NCBI RefSeq assembly: GCF_014467235.1
Contig: NZ_NKHP01000012.1
Span: 1 to 32,014 of the forward strand
Length of the DNA: 32,014 nt
Source of the DNA: Xenorhabdus indica
Lineage (GTDB): Bacteria; Pseudomonadota; Gammaproteobacteria; Enterobacterales; Enterobacteriaceae
Reading direction: 5' to 3'
The translations under genes and the position numbers were made by a program. Each line of letters starts with the position of its first letter. The first letter of the stretch is position 1. The notes below the pieces were generated by a model. That model saw only the letters and a list, made by a program, of their open reading frames with translations. It did not search any database and was not told the origin of the DNA. Below, one piece after another: positions 9,594 through 18,867 of this stretch.

Positions 9594-10820
9594 TTATTTT
9601 TTACTGTTCAACGCACGGATACGGGAAGAAAGCGAATGGAGGCGAATAAACCCTTCCGCATGCCTATGATCATAAACTTCATCTTCTCCGAAAGTGGCGA
9701 ATTCTTCAGAATAGAGGCTATGAGGCGATTGTTTCTGTATTGCTGTTACCTGCCCTTTATACAGTTTCAAGATCACTTCACCACTGACATTCTCAGCAAG
9801 TGTTTCCGCCGCAGCTTGAATAGACTGGCGCAATGGTACAAACCAACGACCATCATAGACAACATAGGACATCTCAAGCCCCAATTGTTGGCGCCATTTG
9901 AAACTATCGCGATCCAGCACTAGCTGTTCAATACCACGCAGTGCAGCCATCATGATGGTTCCTCCCGGAGTTTCGTAGCAACCACGGGATTTCATTCCGA
10001 CCAAACGGTTTTCCACAATATCGATCCGGCCGATACCGTATTTAGCCCCCAGTGTATTCAACTCATTAAGGCATTGATATGGCGACAATGCCTTACCATT
10101 CACTCCAACCACTTCCCCTTTTTCAACAGTGACAGAGACATATTCCGGTTCATCAGGTGCATCTTCTGGATCCACAGTCCATACCCAACAATCTTTATTG
10201 GCCGCATTCCACGTGTTTTCCAATACGCCGCCTTCGGTCGAAATGTGCCATGCGTTTTCATCACGGCTGTAGATTTTTTCCAGCGTGGCGGTTGTGGGAA
10301 TATCACGAACTTTCAGATAATCCAGTAAAGCTTCACGGGAGCGCAAATCCCATTCCCGCCATGGAGCAACTACTTTCAGATGTGGAGCCAACGCAGTATA
10401 AGTACTCTCAAAACGAACCTGATCATTACCTTTACCTGTTGCACCATGAGCAAGAGCATCAGCTCCCACTTTCAGTGCTAATTCAACCTGTGCTTTAGCA
10501 ATGACAGGACGTGCCATTGAAGTGCCGAGCAAATAACTGCCTTCGTACAATGCCCCCGTTTTCAGCACCGGATAAACATACTGTTTGATAAATTCTTCAC
10601 GTAGATCGACGATATGACATTCTGAAGCGCCAGAGAGTAACGCTTTTTGTTCTATACCCTCCAAGTCTTCACGACTCTGACCAACATCCGCAACAAATGC
10701 GATAACTTCACAATTGCCATAGTTCTCTTTTAACCATGGAATGATGGCAGAAGTATCCAAACCGCCAGAATATGCCAGAACAATTTTTTTAATACTGCTT
10801 TTCGTTGAGGTAATTGTCAT
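9594..10820 (-). CDS. argG: Argininosuccinate synthase ArgG
   Basis: ATP-dependent joining of citrulline and aspartate to argininosuccinate. The protein has 408 residues and the N-terminal PP-loop AYSGGLDTS (16-24) of N-type ATP pyrophosphatases. The citrulline/aspartate-binding segments [13 protein letters not shown] and [17 protein letters not shown] are present. E. coli ArgG is longer (about 447 residues), diverges from this type, and is encoded elsewhere on its chromosome; here argG is inside the arg cluster between argB (64 nt upstream) and argH (34 nt downstream), as in many other enterobacteria and vibrios. Expression should follow the ArgR-controlled argC promoter. Confidence 0.97.
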   Translation of the reverse strand: MTITSTKSSIKKIVLAYSGGLDTSAIIPWLKENYGNCEVIAFVADVGQSREDLEGIEQKALLSGASECHIVDLREEFIKQYVYPVLKTGALYEGSYLLGTSMARPVIAKAQVELALKVGADALAHGATGKGNDQVRFESTYTALAPHLKVVAPWREWDLRSREALLDYLKVRDIPTTATLEKIYSRDENAWHISTEGGVLENTWNAANKDCWVWTVDPEDAPDEPEYVSVTVEKGEVVGVNGKALSPYQCLNELNTLGAKYGIGRIDIVENRLVGMKSRGCYETPGGTIMMAALRGIEQLVLDRDSFKWRQQLGLEMSYVVYDGRWFVPLRQSIQAAAETLAENVSGEVILKLYKGQVTAIQKQSPHSLYSEEFATFGEDEVYDHRHAEGFIRLHSLSSRIRALNSKK

Positions 10821-10884
10821 AGAGATAGCCTTTTACTTTTTTATTCATCTCAGCTGAACACTAAATCAAATCTGTTCTATCTTG

Positions 10885-11658
10885 TTATGCCAGAATGCGA
10901 GTGCCAACGGGTATACCATTAAATAGCGCAATCAGTTGATCAGCATAACGCCAACTAGCAATATCTACCGGATGCCCTAATGTTTTTGCGGCTTCCAATG
11001 CTGCATGAACTTTCACAATCATGCCGTCGGTAATGACTCCTTGCTCAATAAGCTGCTTTATTTTTCCTTCCGTCACTTCAGCAATTCTTTGCCCCTTTCC
11101 ATCCAAAATACCACTGACATCCGACAACAAAACCAGATCCGCATGCAACACCTGCGCAATAGCTGTGGCAGCCTGATCTGCATTGACATTCATTAACTCG
11201 CCATTTTCAGTAATACCAATAGAACTGATAATAGGGATGTAACCGAGATCCAGTAAAAGTTTCAGTAAATCCGGATTACCGGGATAAGCTCTGCCAGTAT
11301 GACCAAGCTCCTCATCAAGCTGAGAAACTTTCACAACACCGCCATCCCCTAAACACAGGCCAACAGCAGGCAAACGGTACTTTGTCGCCCAGGCAAGCAA
11401 AATTTTATTGGCTGTACCTGCCAGTGTCCCGGTAATAATGTCGATCTGATCTGCTGGCGTTACACGCAGACCTTGTTTCTTCATAATCGGTAACTGTAAT
11501 TTCTGCATCAGGTCATCAACCAAACAACCCCCTCCGTGTACAATTACCAGTGGGCGCTTATGCGTTTTTCGATATGACTGTAATGTAGAAAATAACCGCA
11601 CCAGCGCTTCGTGACTATCTAATAACACACCACCCAACTTGATAACTAACGGCTCCAT
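10885..11658 (-). CDS. argB: N-acetylglutamate kinase ArgB
   Basis: Second step of the acetylated ornithine branch: phosphorylates N-acetyl-L-glutamate. The 257 residues are the size of the short, arginine-insensitive enterobacterial type. The amino-acid-kinase fold is marked by KLGG at residues 7-10, the glycine-rich VHGGG segment near residue 40, and the [13 protein letters not shown] segment. An AGAGGA ribosome binding site lies before the ATG. It sits 39 nt after argC and 64 nt before argG in one transcription unit. Confidence 0.97.
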   Translation of the reverse strand: MEPLVIKLGGVLLDSHEALVRLFSTLQSYRKTHKRPLVIVHGGGCLVDDLMQKLQLPIMKKQGLRVTPADQIDIITGTLAGTANKILLAWATKYRLPAVGLCLGDGGVVKVSQLDEELGHTGRAYPGNPDLLKLLLDLGYIPIISSIGITENGELMNVNADQAATAIAQVLHADLVLLSDVSGILDGKGQRIAEVTEGKIKQLIEQGVITDGMIVKVHAALEAAKTLGHPVDIASWRYADQLIALFNGIPVGTRILA

Positions 11659-11697
11659 CAGATTTATCCTCTGTCGGTATTAAATGAGATTGTTGAA

Positions 11698-12702
11698 TTA
11701 AAGCAATGCCTGAGTTTCTTCGAATCCGAACCGGATATTCATACACTGAACAGCCTGTGCTGCTGCACCTTTCAGCAAATTGTCCTCAGCCCCGACAATG
11801 ATCAGGTGCTGTCCTTGTACAGCAAAACCAATATCACAAAATGGCAACCCCACAACGGCTTTCAATGCAGGGACACCTTTTTCATATAACCGGATCAGTG
11901 GCTTATTGTGATAAGCCTGCCGATATGCCTGCCAGATTTGTTCCTCTGTCACACCTGATTTCAGCTTACAGGTAATTGTGGCAAGGATCCCCCGCGCAAA
12001 ATTGCCTAAATGGGGTGTGAAGATGACTTCTGTACCTAAATGTGCTGCGATTTCAGGTTGATGGCGGTGACTAAAAACCCCATAAGGCTGCAAACTGACT
12101 TCACAGAAACTGTTATTCAATGAAGCCTTACGCCCGGCACCACTTACACCACTGACAGCATTAATCACAGGCCACTGTTCTGTATCCAGCAAATCTTCTT
12201 CCAACAAAGGTTTCAGCGAAAGCTGTGAAACTGTGGGATAACAGCCCGGAACCGCGATAAGCCGGGCAGTCTTGATTTCTTCCGCCTGCCATTCCACCAA
12301 TCCATATACCGCTTGCTCAAGCCAGTTTGTATTTTTATGCTCAAATCCATAGTATTTTGAATAAAATTGCGTATTTTGTACGCGATAAGCACCAGATAAA
12401 TCAAATACGATACAACCCGCCTGCAAAAATATTGGTGCAATGTCATGGCTGACTTCATGAGCCGTAGCAAGAAAAACGACATCAATACCATCCGCGGCTT
12501 CGGCAACATTCATCAGTGGCTGTAAGGGTAAATCCAGGAACCCTTTATATTGTGGATAAAGCTCTGAAAAACATTTCCCTGCATCAGTACTTTGAGAAGA
12601 AACCATCAGACCGGAAAGATGGACATGAGGATGACGTTGCAGATATGCTGCTAACTCTGCTCCGGTATAACCACTGGCACCAACGATCAGCGTATTAAGC
12701 AT
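11698..12702 (-). CDS. argC: N-acetyl-gamma-glutamyl-phosphate reductase ArgC
   Basis: Third step of ornithine synthesis: NADPH-dependent reduction of acetylglutamyl phosphate to the semialdehyde. The 334 residues equal the E. coli length. The NADP-binding motif GASGYTGAE is at 8-16 and the catalytic cysteine is Cys154 in VPGCYPT. It is the first gene of argCBGH and is divergent from argE. The leader holds two ARG boxes and, closer to the start codon, two perfect 17-bp direct repeats. Confidence 0.97.
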   Translation of the reverse strand: MLNTLIVGASGYTGAELAAYLQRHPHVHLSGLMVSSQSTDAGKCFSELYPQYKGFLDLPLQPLMNVAEAADGIDVVFLATAHEVSHDIAPIFLQAGCIVFDLSGAYRVQNTQFYSKYYGFEHKNTNWLEQAVYGLVEWQAEEIKTARLIAVPGCYPTVSQLSLKPLLEEDLLDTEQWPVINAVSGVSGAGRKASLNNSFCEVSLQPYGVFSHRHQPEIAAHLGTEVIFTPHLGNFARGILATITCKLKSGVTEEQIWQAYRQAYHNKPLIRLYEKGVPALKAVVGLPFCDIGFAVQGQHLIIVGAEDNLLKGAAAQAVQCMNIRFGFEETQALL

Positions 12703-12717
12703 GGGATTTATTCACCT

Positions 12718-12760
12718 TGTATTAACCCAATGTATGTATTAACCCAATGTAGTAACCCAA
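12718..12760. repeat. 17-bp tandem repeats in the argC leader
   Basis: Two perfect, directly adjacent copies of TGTATTAACCCAATGTA at 12718-12734 and 12735-12751, then a partial third (GTAACCCAA, 12752-12760). They lie between the ARG boxes and the argC start, so they are probably in the transcribed leader of argCBGH. Confidence 0.9.
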
Positions 12761-12767
12761 ATATACA

Positions 12768-12806
12768 ATTGCATTTATATTCAATAATATTGCATTAATA
12801 TTGATA
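12768..12806. promoter_or_regulatory. Tandem ARG boxes (ArgR operator) between argE and argC
   Basis: Two 18-bp palindromic boxes at 12768-12785 and 12789-12806, separated by exactly 3 bp, the spacing bound by an ArgR hexamer. Box 1 has core TGCAT-N4-ATTCA and box 2 TGCAT-N4-ATTGA, against the consensus TGAAT-N4-ATTCA. Placement in the divergent control region predicts arginine-dependent repression of both argE and argCBGH. Confidence 0.9.
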
Positions 12807-12831
12807 CTATCTTGAATAAGGGCTGTCAACA

Positions 12832-13989
12832 GTGAATATTAAATTACCAACATTTATTGAGTTATATCACCAGCTTATTGCTACACCTTCTATCAGTGCA
12901 GTAGATGAGGAATTGGATCAAAGCAATGAAATGGTTATCAATCTACTGGCGGGTTGGCTGAAAGAGATGGGTTTTGAAATTGAGATCCAGCCTGTTCCGG
13001 AAACCCATCGCAAATTCAATATGCTGGCAACATTGGGAAGCGGTTCCGGAGGTTTACTATTATGTGGTCACACAGATACCGTACCATTTGACGACGGGCG
13101 CTGGACTCAAGATCCATTCACGCTGATCGAACGCAACGATAAATTATATGGACTGGGCACTGCTGATATGAAAGGCTTCTTTGCCTTTATTATTGATGCA
13201 TTGCGGAATATCGATACCAGCAAACTATCTCATCCTCTTTATATTCTGGCTACCGCAGATGAAGAAACATCAATGGCGGGAGCACGCTATTTTGCGGCCA
13301 ATTCTACTCTCCGGCCTGATTTTGCCATCATTGGCGAGCCTACGTCATTACAACCTATCCGCGCCCACAAAGGGCATGTTGCCCACGCGATCCGCATTGA
13401 AGGTAAATCTGGACACTCCAGCGATCCTGCCCGAGGTGTCAATGCCATTGACTTGATGCACGAATCCATCACTCAGTTGATGAAACTACGTAATACTTTG
13501 CAAGAGCGTTACCACAATCCGGCTTTCGCTATTCCCTATCCCACGATGAATTTTGGTCATATCCACGGTGGAGATGCGGCAAACCGTATCTGTGCCTGTT
13601 GCGAACTGCATATGGATATCCGTCCGCTCCCCGGACTCACTTTGCAGGATTTGAATGAAGCACTAAATGAGGTACTGGAGCCTGTCAAACAGCGCTGGCC
13701 GGGACGCCTAAATGTTACAGCGCTTCATCCTCCCATTCCGGGTTATGAATGTCCGACTAATCACAAGCTGGTAGGTGTCATCGAAAAACTACTGGGAACA
13801 AAAGCAGACACGGTCAATTACTGTACCGAAGCTCCTTTTATTCAGGAGTTATGCCCAACGTTGGTTTTAGGACCGGGCTCAATTGAACAGGCTCATCAAC
13901 CTGATGAGTATTTAGACGTGTCGATGATTGAACCAACGAAAAAATTGATTTCTCAGATTGTGGCGCATTTTTGTTTGAGTGAAGTTTAA
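12832..13989 (+). CDS. argE: Acetylornithine deacetylase ArgE
   Basis: Zinc-dependent M20-family hydrolase that releases ornithine from N-acetylornithine. It has 385 residues, close to the E. coli enzyme. Metal ligands and catalytic residues are visible: His80 and Asp82 in GHTDTVPF, Asp112 in LGTADMKGF, and the Glu pair in ADEETS. The start is a GTG at 12832, with AAGGG about ten bases upstream; the first residues then match family starts ([10 protein letters not shown]). Divergent from argC with shared ARG boxes. A hairpin follows the stop codon. Confidence 0.97.
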   Translation: MNIKLPTFIELYHQLIATPSISAVDEELDQSNEMVINLLAGWLKEMGFEIEIQPVPETHRKFNMLATLGSGSGGLLLCGHTDTVPFDDGRWTQDPFTLIERNDKLYGLGTADMKGFFAFIIDALRNIDTSKLSHPLYILATADEETSMAGARYFAANSTLRPDFAIIGEPTSLQPIRAHKGHVAHAIRIEGKSGHSSDPARGVNAIDLMHESITQLMKLRNTLQERYHNPAFAIPYPTMNFGHIHGGDAANRICACCELHMDIRPLPGLTLQDLNEALNEVLEPVKQRWPGRLNVTALHPPIPGYECPTNHKLVGVIEKLLGTKADTVNYCTEAPFIQELCPTLVLGPGSIEQAHQPDEYLDVSMIEPTKKLISQIVAHFCLSEV

Positions 13990-14002
13990 AACCTATTCTC
14001 TG

Positions 14003-14022
14003 AGTGGGACCACGGTCCCACT
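14003..14022. terminator. Shared terminator hairpin of argE and the toxin-antitoxin pair
   Basis: Arms AGTGGGACC (14003-14011) and GGTCCCACT (14014-14022), followed on the plus strand by a T/A-rich run. It starts 13 nt after the argE stop and ends 5 nt from the antitoxin stop codon, so it can serve both convergent units. Confidence 0.72.
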
Positions 14023-14027
14023 TAATT

Positions 14028-14327
14028 TTAAATAGAAAAATTCATTGAATTACCATTGGGTAATTTAACACCAAGAGTCATTTCCCCCCCCATAGACTCA
14101 ATGTACTTTTTGAGTGTGGAAATTTTTAATTCATTTCCCCGTTGCTCGATCGCAGCAACCGATGACTGTGCAATACCTAAATTTTTTGCGACCTGAGTTT
14201 GTGAAAGCTCTAACGCTTCACGAATTTGATAAAGTTGTGTTTCAAGCAGCAATTCTGCTGCTTTTTCTTTAATTCTCTCTTGGCTTTCGGGACTGCGCTT
14301 TTCCATCAGTTCTTTTAACATAGCCAT
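14028..14327 (-). CDS. HigA-like antitoxin, Xre-family HTH
   Basis: A 99-residue protein with one Cro/C1-type helix-turn-helix at about residues 40-65 (ALELSQTQVAKNLGIAQSSV), preceded by a helical N-terminal region. The gene follows the toxin gene by one base (TGA, T, ATG), the toxin-first order typical of HigBA-type modules. Known antitoxins of this kind neutralise the partner toxin and repress their own promoter; two palindromes upstream of the operon are the likely binding sites. The ATG at 14327 is used; an ATG two codons later is also possible. The sub-family name is an inference from length, order and domain. Confidence 0.85.
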   Translation of the reverse strand: MAMLKELMEKRSPESQERIKEKAAELLLETQLYQIREALELSQTQVAKNLGIAQSSVAAIEQRGNELKISTLKKYIESMGGEMTLGVKLPNGNSMNFSI

Positions 14328-14328
14328 A

Positions 14329-14679
14329 TCATCTCTCCAGATCCTCTAGATGAATTCTGAATTGTTCATCAGCAATCTCAATCATCTCTTTATAGAACAA
14401 TCGTTGATTTTGCCCTGCTTTATTACCTGCACAAAGAATAATTGCCTGACGTTTTGGATCAAATGCGAAAAAAGCACGAATTGGCATTCCATTATGCTGG
14501 ATTCGTAGCTCTTTCATATTCGGATACCGGGAACCGTTCAGTGTATCAACCAATGGTCGGCCCAGCATCGGACCTTTTAGTTCTAACACATGCATTACTG
14601 CCAAAACATTTTCCTGCAATTCATCTGGTTGTTCATCAAACCATTGGTCAAACAATTCTGTTGTTATTAGCTCCCACAC
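14329..14679 (-). CDS. HigB/RelE-superfamily toxin (phage Gp49-like)
   Basis: A 116-residue basic/acidic mixed protein resembling the RelE/ParE-type mRNA interferase group often annotated as phage-derived Gp49-like or HigB. Seen in the sequence: an N-terminal WxxxxFxxWFDEQPDELQE segment, MKELRIQ around residues 55-61, IRAFFAFDP near 67-75, and a basic ILCAGNKAGQNQRLFYKEMI segment, the pattern of the central strands and C-terminal catalytic region. A good ribosome binding site (AGGGAG) precedes the ATG. It is the first gene of the module. Ribosome-dependent mRNA cleavage is inferred from family; activity in this host is not shown. Confidence 0.83.
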   Translation of the reverse strand: MWELITTELFDQWFDEQPDELQENVLAVMHVLELKGPMLGRPLVDTLNGSRYPNMKELRIQHNGMPIRAFFAFDPKRQAIILCAGNKAGQNQRLFYKEMIEIADEQFRIHLEDLER

Positions 14680-14720
14680 ATTCTGTTCTCCCTATACAGT
14701 TATAATTTCCAAGGTTAACC

Positions 14721-14761
14721 ATAGACTGTAGCCTACAAAAACATCATAGACTATAGTCTAT
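14721..14761. promoter_or_regulatory. Paired palindromic operators of the toxin-antitoxin module
   Basis: A perfect 16-bp palindrome ATAGACTATAGTCTAT (14746-14761) and a degenerate copy ATAGACTGTAGCCTAC (14721-14736), with centres 25 bp apart, lie 42-82 bp upstream of the toxin start. This is the expected layout for cooperative antitoxin binding and autorepression. No -10/-35 pair could be fixed confidently. Confidence 0.75.
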
Positions 14762-14934
14762 AAAACTCAACCGTTTTGTACAAAAAACAATCCACGCCCG
14801 TTAATGAGGGGTAACGCATTTTTCATAAACATGTTTTTCCAACATGAATTTCTTTCCTGATCACTTTGAATATTCCTCATCGGAAATAAGCCATTTCCTA
14901 ATTGACTAAAAACCCTGCTTCGCTCATTCTATTT
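14762..14934. other. Intergenic DNA between the toxin-antitoxin operator and metF
   Basis: No gene is seen here. A weak 6-bp stem-loop lies at 14830-14846 (CATGTT/AACATG). A -35-like TTGACT is at 14902-14907, with a weak -10 candidate CATTCT at 14925-14930, that could start metF transcription inside the first met box. The rest shows nothing recognisable. Confidence 0.45.
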
Positions 14935-15908
<974 letters not shown>

Positions 15909-15919
15909 TTTTTATCCTT

Positions 15920-15952
15920 AAAAAAGCCGGACTAGCTAGATGGTAGTTCGGC
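15920..15952 (-). terminator. Intrinsic terminator downstream of ppc
   Basis: On the minus strand a 9-bp stem (15944-15952 with 15926-15934, one G-U pair) and 9-nt loop is followed by six Ts. It lies about 105 nt beyond the ppc stop and only 12 nt from the metF stop. The plus-strand side has no T run, so it probably serves ppc. Confidence 0.82.
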
Positions 15953-16058
15953 GTGGTTATATACCACCCTCCCAGTTTGATAACTCATTACCATACCCAC
16001 CAATAATAAAAGCCAAACAGTTTCCCATTCGGCCTTTAATTATCAAACAAACGAAAAG

Positions 16059-18695
16059 CTAACCGGTGTTACGCATTCCTGCCGCAACGCCTGCTATTGT
16101 TACCATCAGCGCTTGCTCCACACGAGGATCGGGTTGTTCCTGCTGACGGGAGCGTTGTAATAATTCTGCCTGTAGGACGTTCAATGGATCGGTATACACA
16201 TTACGTAATGCGATAGATTCGGCTATCCACGGCAAATCTGCCATCAACTGCTCATCCTGTGAGATAGTCAGAACCGTTTCTATGTCCGCGACAAGTTGAT
16301 TGCGAAGTTTAATCCCCAATGACCACAGTTTCTCATCAACCAAACGTTGATCATAATATTCCGCCAGCCATAAGTCCGCTTTGGCAAAAACCATCTCCAA
16401 CATGGCAATACGAGTAGTGAAGAAAGGCCAATCACGGGACATTTCTGACAAAATATCCTGTTTTCCCGTATCTATTACATGTTGCAGTGCTGCACCCGCT
16501 CCCAACCATGCCGGAAGCATCAGACGGTTTTGTGTCCACGCGAAGATCCACGGGATTGCCCGCAAGCTTTCAACACCGCCTGTAGGACGACGTTTAGCAG
16601 GGCGCGAACCCAACGGTAATTTCGCCAATTCCGGCTCAGGTGTCGCCGAACGGAAATAAGGCACAAACTCCGGCTGTTCACGAACATAATCACGGTACAT
16701 GTTGCAGGAAACATCAGAGAGTGTATCCATGACTTGTTTCCATTCAGCTTTGGGTTCCGGTGGCGGCAGTAAGTTAGCTTCGAGAATGGCACTGGCGTAC
16801 ATAGCCAGGCTGCTGATTGTCACCTGTGGTAAGCCAAACTTAAAGCGGATCATTTCGCCCTGTTCCGTTACACGCAATCCCCCTTTCAGGCTTCCCGGCG
16901 GTTGAGAAAGTAATGCCGAATGCGCCGGAGCTCCACCACGACCAATTGTGCCTCCCCGTCCGTGAAACAGTGTCAGCTTCACACCCTCTTTTTCACACAA
17001 TCTGATAAGCGCATCCTGAGCCCGATATTGAGCCCAAGATGCAGCCATGACTCCCGCATCTTTTGCTGAGTCAGAATAGCCAATCATGACCATTTGTTTA
17101 TCCTGAATCAGTTCACGATACCACTCGATACGGAGCAATTGCTGGATCACCCGTTCTGCATTATTCAAGTCATCAAGGGTTTCGAACAATGGCGCAACAG
17201 GTAATGATAACGGGCAGCCTGCTGCTTTCAGTAATAACTTCACTGCCAATACGTCTGAAGGCATTTTTGCCATGGAAATGACATAGGCCGCAATCGCATC
17301 TTGTGGTGTTTCTGCAATCACTTTACAGGTTTCTAAAACTTCTTGCGTCTCGGCACTTGGCTGCCAATTATGGGGGATCAACGGACGTTTGGAGTTCAGT
17401 TCACGCAGTAAAAATGCCTGTTTTTCTGTTTCTGACCAGCTCGCATAATCCCCCATTTCCAGATATTGGGTCAGTTCTGCAATGGCATCAGTATGACGGG
17501 TACTTTCCTGCCGGATATCAATACGCACCAATGACAGACCGAAACAACGAACACGGCGCAAAGTATCCAGTAATTGGCCGTTAGCGATAATTTCCATACC
17601 GCAGGATTTCAACGATTGATAACAAGCATAGAGTGGTTGCCATAATTGTTCGTTATGCAGCAATAAATCCGTAGGGGGGATAACCTGCTCACCCTTCAGG
17701 CGTTTTTCCAGATATGCCAGTGTGCTATTTAATTGTGCCCGCAACTGCTTAGCAATTTCACGGTACGGCTCTATAACATTATCGCCTCCTGCTATCTGAC
17801 GCAGTTCTGGCGTACATTTCGACATGGAAAGTTCTGATACCAAAATCTGAATATCTTTCAAGAACAGATCCGCCGCTTTCCAGCGACTGAGCAACAACAC
17901 ATGGCGGGTGATTTCTGCTGTAACATTAGGATTTCCATCCCGATCTCCCCCCATCCAAGAAGTAAAACGGACAGGAGCAGCTTCTGCTGGCAGACGATAA
18001 CCAATAGATTCTTCTACTTGCTCATTAAATTCACGCAAAAATGCAGGAACGCCTTCCCACAAACTATTTTCCACCACCGCAAAACCCCATTTAGCTTCAT
18101 CAATCGGTGTAGGCCGAATTTTGCGGATTTCATCGGTATGCCATGACTGAGCAATAAGCTGACGTAAACGACGCGTAATATTATTACGCTCATAATCTGC
18201 TAAATCATCATGATCGAGCTGCGCCAGACACGCATTCACTTCAACCAGTTTATGGATCAGAGTACGGCGGGCGATTTCTGTTGGATGAGCTGTCAGCACC
18301 AGCTCAATGGAAAGCTCATTAACTGCCTTAACCAGATCATCATTATGAAAATTTTTACTTTTCAGTCGATCAAATAGTGCAGCCAATGCCACAGGATTGC
18401 TGGCAGCTTCACCATGCGGCGAAATACTGTGATATTGTTCAGCAACGTTGGCCAGATTAAGGAACTGGTTAAACGCTCTGGCAACGGGCAGCAATTCATC
18501 ATTAGATAAATTCTGTAGTGTTGATAAAAGTTGCTGGCGATTAGCTTCGTTTCCGGCACGAGATGATTTAGATAACTTCCTTATTGTTTCAACTTTATCA
18601 AGAATATCTTTTCCCTGAACCTCTTTGATCGTGTCGCCCAGTATCTTACCAAGCATACTGACATTACTGCGCATTGCGGAATATTGCTGATTCAT
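16059..18695 (-). CDS. ppc: Phosphoenolpyruvate carboxylase Ppc
   Basis: Anaplerotic enzyme that carboxylates phosphoenolpyruvate to oxaloacetate. The ATG at 18695, with AGGA just upstream, gives 878 residues and the family start [17 protein letters not shown]; an in-frame ATG 29 codons earlier (18782) adds a segment with no counterpart and was rejected. The catalytic histidine is His137 in TAHPTEI; the second signature [15 protein letters not shown] and the segment [12 protein letters not shown] are intact, and the C terminus is the conserved RNTG. It lies 172 nt after metL on the same strand; in E. coli ppc is instead beside argE. A 25-bp repeat lies upstream. Confidence 0.97.
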   Translation of the reverse strand: MNQQYSAMRSNVSMLGKILGDTIKEVQGKDILDKVETIRKLSKSSRAGNEANRQQLLSTLQNLSNDELLPVARAFNQFLNLANVAEQYHSISPHGEAASNPVALAALFDRLKSKNFHNDDLVKAVNELSIELVLTAHPTEIARRTLIHKLVEVNACLAQLDHDDLADYERNNITRRLRQLIAQSWHTDEIRKIRPTPIDEAKWGFAVVENSLWEGVPAFLREFNEQVEESIGYRLPAEAAPVRFTSWMGGDRDGNPNVTAEITRHVLLLSRWKAADLFLKDIQILVSELSMSKCTPELRQIAGGDNVIEPYREIAKQLRAQLNSTLAYLEKRLKGEQVIPPTDLLLHNEQLWQPLYACYQSLKSCGMEIIANGQLLDTLRRVRCFGLSLVRIDIRQESTRHTDAIAELTQYLEMGDYASWSETEKQAFLLRELNSKRPLIPHNWQPSAETQEVLETCKVIAETPQDAIAAYVISMAKMPSDVLAVKLLLKAAGCPLSLPVAPLFETLDDLNNAERVIQQLLRIEWYRELIQDKQMVMIGYSDSAKDAGVMAASWAQYRAQDALIRLCEKEGVKLTLFHGRGGTIGRGGAPAHSALLSQPPGSLKGGLRVTEQGEMIRFKFGLPQVTISSLAMYASAILEANLLPPPEPKAEWKQVMDTLSDVSCNMYRDYVREQPEFVPYFRSATPEPELAKLPLGSRPAKRRPTGGVESLRAIPWIFAWTQNRLMLPAWLGAGAALQHVIDTGKQDILSEMSRDWPFFTTRIAMLEMVFAKADLWLAEYYDQRLVDEKLWSLGIKLRNQLVADIETVLTISQDEQLMADLPWIAESIALRNVYTDPLNVLQAELLQRSRQQEQPDPRVEQALMVTIAGVAAGMRNTG

Positions 18696-18867
18696 GTGAT
18701 TCCTGACCTTGTGTTGCTGTATGCGTGTTTTGTTTGTTTCTAACACATTATTTCTAAACACACTATTCATACCAGAAAACAAACAATTTGGTCATATCAG
18801 AAAACAAACAAATTGGGAGGATTAGTCGGGACAGAAAACGCAATATCCCGACCGAAGGCGTTGTATT
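18696..18867 (-). promoter_or_regulatory. metL-ppc intergenic region
   Basis: Contains a 6-bp stem (TCGGGA/TCCCGA around 18826-18851) with no U-tract and a 25-bp tandem duplication at 18767-18814. Each copy ends on the minus strand in an extended -10-like TGnTATGA. This suggests ppc has its own promoter(s) rather than depending only on metBL transcription. Confidence 0.45.
18767..18814. repeat. 25-bp tandem duplication upstream of ppc
   Basis: Copies start at 18767 and 18792 with a period of 25 bp. Each shares the block CAGAAAACAAACAA and a TCATAyC start; few positions differ. The repeats are A/C-rich on the plus strand and TTTGTTTGTTTTCTG on the minus strand. Confidence 0.85.

Noticed and set aside
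14830..14846. Stem-loop as a terminator upstream of metF
   Set aside because: Only a 6-bp A/T-rich stem with a broken T run; no gene upstream on the plus strand needs it.
18696..18782. 29-residue N-terminal extension of Ppc
   Set aside because: It covers the probable promoter region with the 25-bp repeat and has no counterpart in other Ppc proteins.
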